Source of the DNA: Nonomuraea soli
Lineage (GTDB): Bacteria > Actinomycetota > Actinomycetes > Streptosporangiales > Streptosporangiaceae
Direction: 5' to 3'
NCBI RefSeq assembly: GCF_013761175.1
Contig: NZ_JACDUR010000002.1
Span: forward strand, 874,816 to 938,815
DNA length: 64,000 nucleotides
Shown: in pieces, positions 16,852 through 26,155 of the stretch
Layout of the letters: every line of letters begins with the position of its first letter
Position numbering within the stretch: position 1 is the first letter of the stretch
Made by a program: the position numbers and the translations under genes
Notes under the pieces: generated by a model
What the model saw: only the letters and a program-made list of their open reading frames with translations
The model's database searches: none
Told to the model about the DNA's origin: nothing

Positions 16852-17816
16852 AGGCTCGCTCCCACCGTGCGCCGGGACAGCAGGTTCGCCCCGAAGACCA
16901 TGACCAGCCCGATCACGGCCTCGAACAGGCCGATCGCGGTCGCGTAGCTGAAGTTGCCCGACACCACGCCCAGCCGGTACAGGTAGGTCGAGATCACGTC
17001 GGCGGTCGGGTAGGTCGCCGGGTTGTAGAGCAGCAGGATCTTCTCGAAGCCCACCGCCATGAAGGTGCCGATGTTGAGCACCAGCAGCGTGATGATCGTC
17101 GGCCGGATGCCGGGCAGCGTCACGTGCCAGATCTGCCTGAGCCGTCCGGCCCCGTCGATCTTGGCCGACTCGTACAGCTGCTCGTCGATCGTGGTCAGCG
17201 CGGCCAGGTAGATGATCGTGCCCCAGCCGACCGTCTGCCAGACCTCGGAGGAGACGTAGATCGTGCGGAACAGATCCGCCTCCTGCAGGAAGGCCACGGG
17301 CGGGCCGCCGGTGAACGACAGCAGCTGGTTGACCGGCCCGTCGACGGTCAGCAGCTGCATGACGATGGCCGCCACCACCACGGTCGACAGGAAGTGCGGC
17401 AGGTAGGAGACCGACTGCACGAAGCGTTTGAACGCGTGGTTGCGCACCTCGTTGAGCATCAGCGCCAGGACGATCGGCAGCGGGAAGCAGACGACCGTGC
17501 TGAGCAGGCCGATGATCACCGTGTTGGTGAAGACCCGCCAGAACGTCGGGTCGGCCAGGAACATCTCGAAGTAGCGCAGCCCCACCCAGGTCCCGCCGAA
17601 CATGCTCCCGCCCGGCTGGAACCGGCGGAAGGCGATGATGTTGCCGATCATCGGGGCGTAGCGGAAGATCACGAAGAAGGCCAGCGGGACGATCGCCAGC
17701 GTGTACAGCTGCCAGTCCCGCAGGAACGCCCGCCGGATCGGGCGCCGGCCGGGGCGCCCGCGGGCCGGCGCCTTCTCGGCCGGTCCGGCGGGCGGCGCCG
17801 CCGTGGAGAGGGTCAT
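16845..17816 (-). CDS. ABC importer permease (LplB type)
   Basis: 323 residues. A basic N-terminus (GRPGRRPIRRAFLRDWQLY) precedes the first membrane helix. The EAA loop is YESAKIDGAGRLRQIWHVTL. The gene starts two bases after the GH3 stop. It forms the translocation channel together with the YtcP-type subunit. Confidence 0.93.
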   Translation of the reverse strand: MTLSTAAPPAGPAEKAPARGRPGRRPIRRAFLRDWQLYTLAIVPLAFFVIFRYAPMIGNIIAFRRFQPGGSMFGGTWVGLRYFEMFLADPTFWRVFTNTVIIGLLSTVVCFPLPIVLALMLNEVRNHAFKRFVQSVSYLPHFLSTVVVAAIVMQLLTVDGPVNQLLSFTGGPPVAFLQEADLFRTIYVSSEVWQTVGWGTIIYLAALTTIDEQLYESAKIDGAGRLRQIWHVTLPGIRPTIITLLVLNIGTFMAVGFEKILLLYNPATYPTADVISTYLYRLGVVSGNFSYATAIGLFEAVIGLVMVFGANLLSRRTVGASLW

Positions 17817-17818
17817 CC

Positions 17819-20068
17819 TCAGGCCTCCAGGGGGACGAGGTCGATCTGGGGGACCAGGCGCCGGTGGTGGCCGACCTCGCGCTCCGGGCCCGTCAGGCTG
17901 AGCCGTACGGCATGTGCCACGTCCGAGCTGGAGCGCGCCAGGCGCAGCTCCAGCTCGCCCGGCTCGACGATCCGCCTGCCGTCGCGGCCGGTGAAGGAGG
18001 TCAGGTCCGCGTGCAGGGTGAAGCTCACCCGGGCGGCGCGGCCGGGCTCGAGGGTGACACGCTGATAGCCGATCAGGCGGGAGACGGGCCGCGTGACCTG
18101 GGCGACCGGGTCGTGCAGGTAGAGTTGGACGACCTCGGTGCCGGGCCGCTCGCCGGTGTTGCGGATGGTGACGCCGACGTTCGCCTCGCCGCCCGAGTCC
18201 CACTCCGCCGGCGCCTGCGCGTCGCTCCACTCGAACGCGGTGTACGACAGGCCGTGGCCGAAGGGGTAGGCGGGCGTGGGATCGACCGACGAGACGGCGG
18301 AGGCCAGGCCGAGCTGAGGGCTGAGATAGGTGGAGGGCAGGGCGCCGGAGTCGCGCGGGACCGAGACGGGCAGCCGCCCCGACGGTTCGGCCGCGCCGGT
18401 GAGCACCTCGGCGAGAGCGCGGGCGCCGAGCTGCCCCGGGAGGAAGGCGTAGACGACGGCCGCGGCGCCGGACGGCACGGCGTACGGTCGCCCGGCGATC
18501 ACGACGAGCACGACCGGTGTGCCGGTGGCCAGCACCGCCCGCACCAGCTCGGCCTGCACGCCGGGCAGGTTCAGGTCGGCGGCGTCGCAGCCCTCGCCCG
18601 AGGTGCCCCGGCCGAACAGGCCCGAGCGGTCGCCGACGGCCAGCACGCACACGTCGGCCTCCGCGGCGGCCGCGACGGCCTCGGCGAAGCCGGAGGTGTC
18701 GTCCCCGGTGACCTCGCAGCCCCTGACGTGCGCCGCGTGCGGGAGCAGGTCGCGCAGGGTGGGGATCTCCAGTCCCAGGCCGAGCTCGCGACGCCCGCGG
18801 TGCTCGCCCACGTGCACGGGGAAGGAGTAGCAGCCCATCAGCGCCAGGTGGTCGTCGGAGACGGGACCGACCAGCGCCACCCGCGTCCCGGCGAGCGGAA
18901 GCACGCCGTCGTTGGCGGCCACCACGATCGACTGGCGCGCCAGGCGCAGGGCGACGTCGCGGGAGGCGTCGTCGTCGAAGGAGAGCTCCTCCGGCTTGGT
19001 AAGCGCTTGCCCAACGGGGTCGAGAAGACCGAGCTGGTCCTTCTGGCGCAGCACCCGGCGCAGCGCGCGGTCCACCAGCGACTCGTCGACCAGCCCCGCC
19101 TTGACCGCGTCGATCAGCGGCGAGCCGTAGCAGTCGACCGTCGGCAGCTCCACGTCGATCCCCGCCCGCAGCGCCAGCGCGGCGGCCTCGGCGCCGTCGC
19201 CGGCCACGCCGTGCAGCTTCTCCAGGAAGCGGACGGCGAAGTAGTCGGCCACCACCGTGCCCTCGAAGCCCCACTCGTCGCGCAGCAGACCCGTCAGCAG
19301 CGCCTCGTCGGCGGCCACCGGCATGCCGTCGAGCTCGGTGTAGGAGTGCATCACCGAGCGCGCCCCGCCCAGGCGCAGCGCCATCTCGAACGGCGGCAGC
19401 AGCACATCGGCCAGTTCGCGGGGGCCGATGGAGACCGGGGCGAGGTTGCGCCCGCCGCGCGAGGCGGAGTATCCCGCGAAGTGCTTGAGCGTCGCCACGA
19501 CGCCCGCGCCCTCCAGCCCGCGCACGTAGGCCGTGCCGATCGTGCCCACCAGGTAGGGGTCCTCGCCGATGGTCTCCTCGGTGCGCCCCCACCGGTAGTC
19601 ACGGGTGACGTCGAGCACCGGAGCCAGGCCCTGGTGCACGCCGGCGGCGCGCATCGACGCGCCGATGAGGGCGGCCATCTCCTCGACGAGGCCGGGGTCG
19701 AAGGCCGCTCCCCAGCACAGGGGCGCGGGATGGACGGTGGCGCCCCAGGCGGCGAAGCCGGTCAGGCACTCCTCGTGCACCTGGGCCGCGATCCCGAACC
19801 TGCTCGCCTCGGTGATCTGCTCCTGCGCCCTGGCCAGCGAGCGTGCCCCGGCCTCCGGGTACACCGGGGCGCTGCCGTACGGGCGGGTCAGCTGGCCCAG
19901 GCCGTGCTGGATCGCCGACGGCCAGTCGATCTCGTGGGTGAGGTCGGCCTGGTGCGGCGCGACCCCGCCGCCCGAGGCGTCAGCGCCCACCCAGATGCCC
20001 ACCAGCTGGGCGACTTTCTCCTCCAGGGTCATCAGGCGGATGAGGGACTCAACCCGTTCGTTGCTCAC
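17819..20068 (-). CDS. GH3 family beta-glycosidase (beta-glucosidase/xylosidase)
   Basis: 749 residues from GTG, with AAGGGG before it. GH3 N-terminal barrel with KHFAGY (195-200) and nucleophile Asp in TVVADYFAV (D275); the second alpha/beta sandwich domain covers ~380-580 and a fibronectin-III-like domain the C-terminus. No signal peptide, so it trims imported oligosaccharides. It is the first gene of the seven-gene operon, and the GH39 and second GH42 downstream suggest a branched substrate such as xyloglucan or arabinoxylan fragments (inference). Its upstream region carries GAAA/TTTC operator-like sites. Confidence 0.94.
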   Translation of the reverse strand: MSNERVESLIRLMTLEEKVAQLVGIWVGADASGGGVAPHQADLTHEIDWPSAIQHGLGQLTRPYGSAPVYPEAGARSLARAQEQITEASRFGIAAQVHEECLTGFAAWGATVHPAPLCWGAAFDPGLVEEMAALIGASMRAAGVHQGLAPVLDVTRDYRWGRTEETIGEDPYLVGTIGTAYVRGLEGAGVVATLKHFAGYSASRGGRNLAPVSIGPRELADVLLPPFEMALRLGGARSVMHSYTELDGMPVAADEALLTGLLRDEWGFEGTVVADYFAVRFLEKLHGVAGDGAEAAALALRAGIDVELPTVDCYGSPLIDAVKAGLVDESLVDRALRRVLRQKDQLGLLDPVGQALTKPEELSFDDDASRDVALRLARQSIVVAANDGVLPLAGTRVALVGPVSDDHLALMGCYSFPVHVGEHRGRRELGLGLEIPTLRDLLPHAAHVRGCEVTGDDTSGFAEAVAAAAEADVCVLAVGDRSGLFGRGTSGEGCDAADLNLPGVQAELVRAVLATGTPVVLVVIAGRPYAVPSGAAAVVYAFLPGQLGARALAEVLTGAAEPSGRLPVSVPRDSGALPSTYLSPQLGLASAVSSVDPTPAYPFGHGLSYTAFEWSDAQAPAEWDSGGEANVGVTIRNTGERPGTEVVQLYLHDPVAQVTRPVSRLIGYQRVTLEPGRAARVSFTLHADLTSFTGRDGRRIVEPGELELRLARSSSDVAHAVRLSLTGPEREVGHHRRLVPQIDLVPLEA

Positions 20069-20087
20069 GCTGCCCCTTCGATGGGCC

Positions 20088-20123
20088 TAAAGTTTCAAAA
20101 CTCACCGGCAATTTTTCGGAAAC
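20088..20123 (-). promoter_or_regulatory. Operator-like motifs upstream of the GH3 operon
   Basis: On the minus strand, TTTTGAAACTTTAGG (20086-20100) and GTTTCCGAAAA (20113-20123) lie 20-55 bp before the GH3 start. The second is identical over 11 bases to a site at 54931-54941 in front of the third importer operon. Both have the GAAA/TTTC symmetry of LacI-family operators. Confidence 0.5.
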
Positions 20124-20185
20124 ATAAGCCCCGCAATGGACCGTGTCAAGGGCTTCACCTCGCGGTCCGTGCAGCGATGCGATGC

Positions 20186-20199
20186 TGAAAAGTTTCGGG
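20186..20199. promoter_or_regulatory. GAAAAGTTTC operator-like element
   Basis: CTGAAAAGTTTCGG resembles the GAAA-N-TTTC inverted motif described upstream of streptomycete xylan and cellulose genes. A close relative (CTGAAAGTTTCATC) is at 23110-23123. It lies about 120 bp upstream of the GH3 operon. Confidence 0.45.
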
Positions 20200-20204
20200 G
20201 AATG

Positions 20205-20245
20205 CCGAACGCCCCCGTCGCACCCAGAGCGGCGAGGGCGTTCGG
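20205..20245 (-). terminator. Hairpin after the cellulase gene
   Basis: CCGAACGCCC (20205-20214) pairs with GGGCGTTCGG (20236-20245), with more pairing inside. It starts 11 bases after the cellulase stop codon and separates it from the GH3 operon. Confidence 0.8.
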
Positions 20246-20255
20246 AGTCAGAGGG

Positions 20256-23063
<2,808 letters not shown>

Positions 23064-23109
23064 TCAAGGCCGGGAGTCCCGGCTCACAGGTCATCCCGTG
23101 CGGCGGTGC

Positions 23110-23123
23110 TGAAAGTTTCATCC
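23110..23123. promoter_or_regulatory. GAAAGTTTC palindrome upstream of the cellulase gene
   Basis: TGAAAGTTTCA (23110-23120) is an 11-bp palindrome, about 115 bp upstream of the cellulase start and 30 bp past the end of the esterase gene. It suggests a second regulator besides CebR. Confidence 0.5.
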
Positions 23124-23149
23124 GCGTGCCCTCGGCGTGTGACGGTGCG

Positions 23150-24349
23150 TCAACGAGCGAGGGCGTCGGCCAGCGCCACCCGCCAGCACGCGTAGTCGTG
23201 CCCGCCGGTGAACTCGTTGAGCGACACCGCCCGCCCGCGGGCACGCAGGACGTCACGAAGCTCCCGGCTGTACCCCACCATCGGCCCCTCGTGCGAACCC
23301 ACGTCGAGATGGACGGAGATGGGCCCCCGCCTGGCCGTCGCGTACTGCTCCACCATCCACGGCACCCCGCCGACCGGCGTCTTCGGCACCGTGTGCGCCA
23401 TGCCCGGCCGCCACCACAACGACGGCGACTGCGCCACGACCCTGCCGAACCGATCGGGCCGCCGCAGCCCCGCGTACAGCGCGGTCAGGCCGCCCAGGCT
23501 CTGCCCGGCGATGATCGTGCGCCCCGGGTCGGAGGTGATCGGCCACCGGGACCGGCCCAGCAGATCGTCGGCCAGGTAGGAGAGGTAGGCGTCGTCGGCG
23601 GTCAGATCCCGCCACCGGGTCGCGTTGTCGGCCGCCTCCGGCGCCAGCACCGCCATCGCGGGCAGCGCGCCCTCGGCGATCATGGTGTCCAGGGTGTGGT
23701 GGAAGCCGAGCCCGCCGAACCACATGTCGCCGTCCAGCAGCACCAGGACGGGGAGAAGCCCGGTGAGGTCGGTCGCGGGCAGGTAGACGCGGACCCCGTC
23801 GTGGTGGACGACGGTGCCCCTGACCACCCCCTCCCGGCGTGGCCACCGCTCGGCGGGGGCCTGGGGGAGGGCGAACACCGAAGCGTCCTGCCCGCCCCAC
23901 CGGCCGGGCAGGCGCCGGGCGTTGAGCGGATCGGGGCCCAGCCCGCCGAACGGACCACCCCCGGCCACGTCGCCGCGAGGTACTCCACCGGTCACGTTGC
24001 CGCGAGGCACTCCACCGGTCAAGTCGCCGCGACGCCCGTCACCACCTGCCGCGCCGGGCGTCGGCCCGCCGGTGCCGAGCCTGTACGACGCTCGGTGGGT
24101 AGCGGTCAGGCGGTAGGTCGCATGCCAGACGTCCGTCCCCGGCACCCGCTCCATGGCCGCCTCGCCCAGCCGGTTGACGGCCAGCGTGGGCGCCTGCTCC
24201 CCGCGCCACAGGAACGTGACCGCGCACGTCCCGTCGCCCAGGTCCTCGACCAGGGGCGTGCCGCCGCGCCGTACCCGGGCCCAGAAGAGCTCGTCCCCGG
24301 TGAGACGCTCGAGGTCGGGGGTGGGGATGCGCACGATGACTCCACTCAA
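23150..24349 (-). CDS. Fes-like siderophore (enterochelin) esterase
   Basis: 399 residues from TTG (24349); GTG at 24334 is an alternative. The N-terminal beta domain (~1-100) and C-terminal hydrolase domain are those of Fes/IroD proteins. The nucleophile is in IIAGQSLGGLT and the histidine in TGGHDYACWR. It would hydrolyse imported ferric siderophore esters in the cytoplasm to free iron. Between the domains is a Gly-rich tandem repeat (GGVPRGNVT-like units). It is preceded by a perfect iron box, and the ABC exporter/importer genes lie upstream on the same strand, so iron-repressed expression is expected. Confidence 0.88.
   Translation of the reverse strand: MSGVIVRIPTPDLERLTGDELFWARVRRGGTPLVEDLGDGTCAVTFLWRGEQAPTLAVNRLGEAAMERVPGTDVWHATYRLTATHRASYRLGTGGPTPGAAGGDGRRGDLTGGVPRGNVTGGVPRGDVAGGGPFGGLGPDPLNARRLPGRWGGQDASVFALPQAPAERWPRREGVVRGTVVHHDGVRVYLPATDLTGLLPVLVLLDGDMWFGGLGFHHTLDTMIAEGALPAMAVLAPEAADNATRWRDLTADDAYLSYLADDLLGRSRWPITSDPGRTIIAGQSLGGLTALYAGLRRPDRFGRVVAQSPSLWWRPGMAHTVPKTPVGGVPWMVEQYATARRGPISVHLDVGSHEGPMVGYSRELRDVLRARGRAVSLNEFTGGHDYACWRVALADALAR
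23963..24036. repeat. 27-nt in-frame tandem repeat in the esterase gene
   Basis: Units 23963-23989 and 23990-24016 match at 24 of 27 bases, and a partial third follows. They encode repeats of nine residues (TGGVPRGNV type) in the linker between the two domains. Confidence 0.85.
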
Positions 24350-24353
24350 TTAC

Positions 24354-24390
24354 AGGTGAAAATTAGCTTAGCCTAAGCTAACTTTCACCT
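24354..24390. promoter_or_regulatory. Iron box (DmdR/IdeR type) before the esterase
   Basis: TTAGCTTAGCCTAAGCTAA (24363-24381) is a perfect 19-bp palindrome with the spacing and sequence type of DmdR/IdeR iron boxes. It is nested in a longer palindrome, AGGTGAAA (24354-24361) and TTTCACCT (24383-24390), with only one mismatched pair. It lies between the ABC gene stop and the esterase start, so it may also act as a terminator stem. Confidence 0.93.
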
Positions 24391-24391
24391 C

Positions 24392-26155
24392 TCAGGCGGA
24401 GGCCGTCAGCGTCCACCCGGCAGCCCGCTCACGCCGGCGCCAGTAGGCCGCGAACCGGCCGTCGAGCGCCAGCAGCTCCTCCAGCGTCCCCGACTCGGCG
24501 ATCCTGCCGCCCTCCAGGAAGACGATCCGGTCCGCCCTGGCGATGGTGCTGAGCCGGTGCGCCACGATCACCGTCGCCCGCTCACGGCCCGACGACTCCA
24601 GCGCCGCCACGATGGCCCGCTCGTTGCCGGTGTCGAGCGCGGCCGTCGCCTCGTCGAGCAACAGCAGGGGCGCGTCCTTCAGCAGGGCCCTGGCGATGCT
24701 GACCCGCTGGCGCTCCCCGCCCGACAGCGCGGCGCCACGCTCGCCCACTCGCGTCGCCCAGCCGTCCGGCAGCCGCCGTACCACCTCGTCCAGTTGCGCC
24801 GCCGCGGCGGCGGCCGCGAGCCGGTCGTCGCCGGCGCCCGGGTCGCCGAGCAGCACGTTCTCCCGCAGGGTCGCGTCGAACAGGTAGACGTCCTGGAAGA
24901 CGATGCCCAGCCGCGCCATCAGCGCGCCGGGGTCGTAGTCGCGCACGTCGTGCCCGGCGACGAGCACGCTCCCGCCCGACACCTCGTGGAAACGCGCGAC
25001 GAGGGAGAGCAGGGTGCTCTTGCCCGACCCGGACGGGCCGACGATCGCCGTCGTGGTGCCGCGGGCGACGGTGAGGCTGACCCCGGACAGGACCTCCTGG
25101 CCGGGCTCGTAGCCGAAGCTCACCTCGCGCAGCTCCAAGGCGGGAGCGTGCTCGTCGGGCACCGCAGCCGCGCCGGCGCGGCCGAGCACGGGGGCCTGGA
25201 GCAGGGTGTGCAGCCTGGCCAGGGTGCCGCGCGCCGTCTCCACCGCGGGCGCGATCTCGGCCAGCGTCGTGAACGGCTCGACGAAACGCACCGCCACGAT
25301 GATCAGCGCGACCACCTCGGCGGCGCCGAGCGTGCCGTCCAGGCCCGCCGCCGTCGCCAGGGACGGGCTGAGCCCGAGCGCGACCGCCGTGGCGACCAGC
25401 CCGAGGAGCGCCGCCTGGGTCGCGAACCCGAACAGCAGCTGCCCCGGCAGGCCGAACCCGATCAGGCGCATCGCCGCGCTGCGCTGGCGATTCAGCGCGC
25501 CGCCCACCAGCGAGCCGTCCGCGCCCGCGCGCCCGGCTGCCCGCAGCGCGGGCTGGGCCTGGGCCAGCTCGACGATACGCTCGCCGACCTCCTCGCCCGC
25601 CGCGTCGTAGGCGGCGTCCGCCGCGCGCACGCACCGCCCGCTCGCCCACAGCGCGGCCATCACCACCGGCACCGCCGCCAGCGCGACCACGCCGAGCGGC
25701 CAGGCGACGAACACCAGCCCCACCCCGATGAAGGCCGGCGTGGTCAGTGCGTTGACCGACGGGGTGAGCAGGTAGGCGATGCCCTGCACCATCTCCCTGC
25801 CCGTCGAGGTCAAGGAGCGGTGCGCGGCCGCCCGCCGGTCGGCGGTGAGCCAGCCGAGAGGCACACCCTGGAGGCGGTCGACGATCTTCGACTCCACGCT
25901 CGACAGCAGCACGAACCCGATCGCGAAACCGGCGCCCGCGGCCCGGTAGTCGACCAGCCAGCCCAGGGCGACGAGGCCCGCCAGCGCCCCGATCCACGGC
26001 ATGGCCGTACCGGGATCGGCGGACAGCAGCGCCGACAGCAGCGGCACCAGCGTCAGCACCGCGCCCGCGCGCACGACCGAGCCCAGGCCCAGCAGCGCGA
26101 GATAACGGAAGGCCAGACGGCGGTCGCCCGCCAGGAGGAGAGTACGGCGGATCAT
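24392..26155 (-). CDS. ABC transporter, membrane-ATPase fusion, IrtB-like
   Basis: 587 residues: a six-helix membrane domain (~15-310) fused to an ATPase (~340-575). Walker A is GPSGSGKSTLLS, signature LSGGERQR, Walker B LLLLDEATA. It starts with ATGA overlap with the IrtA-like gene. Heterodimeric IrtA/IrtB of mycobacteria has an exporter fold but imports ferric siderophores; the fused reductase domain of its partner and the linked Fes esterase support import here. Confidence 0.92.
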   Translation of the reverse strand: MIRRTLLLAGDRRLAFRYLALLGLGSVVRAGAVLTLVPLLSALLSADPGTAMPWIGALAGLVALGWLVDYRAAGAGFAIGFVLLSSVESKIVDRLQGVPLGWLTADRRAAAHRSLTSTGREMVQGIAYLLTPSVNALTTPAFIGVGLVFVAWPLGVVALAAVPVVMAALWASGRCVRAADAAYDAAGEEVGERIVELAQAQPALRAAGRAGADGSLVGGALNRQRSAAMRLIGFGLPGQLLFGFATQAALLGLVATAVALGLSPSLATAAGLDGTLGAAEVVALIIVAVRFVEPFTTLAEIAPAVETARGTLARLHTLLQAPVLGRAGAAAVPDEHAPALELREVSFGYEPGQEVLSGVSLTVARGTTTAIVGPSGSGKSTLLSLVARFHEVSGGSVLVAGHDVRDYDPGALMARLGIVFQDVYLFDATLRENVLLGDPGAGDDRLAAAAAAAQLDEVVRRLPDGWATRVGERGAALSGGERQRVSIARALLKDAPLLLLDEATAALDTGNERAIVAALESSGRERATVIVAHRLSTIARADRIVFLEGGRIAESGTLEELLALDGRFAAYWRRRERAAGWTLTASA

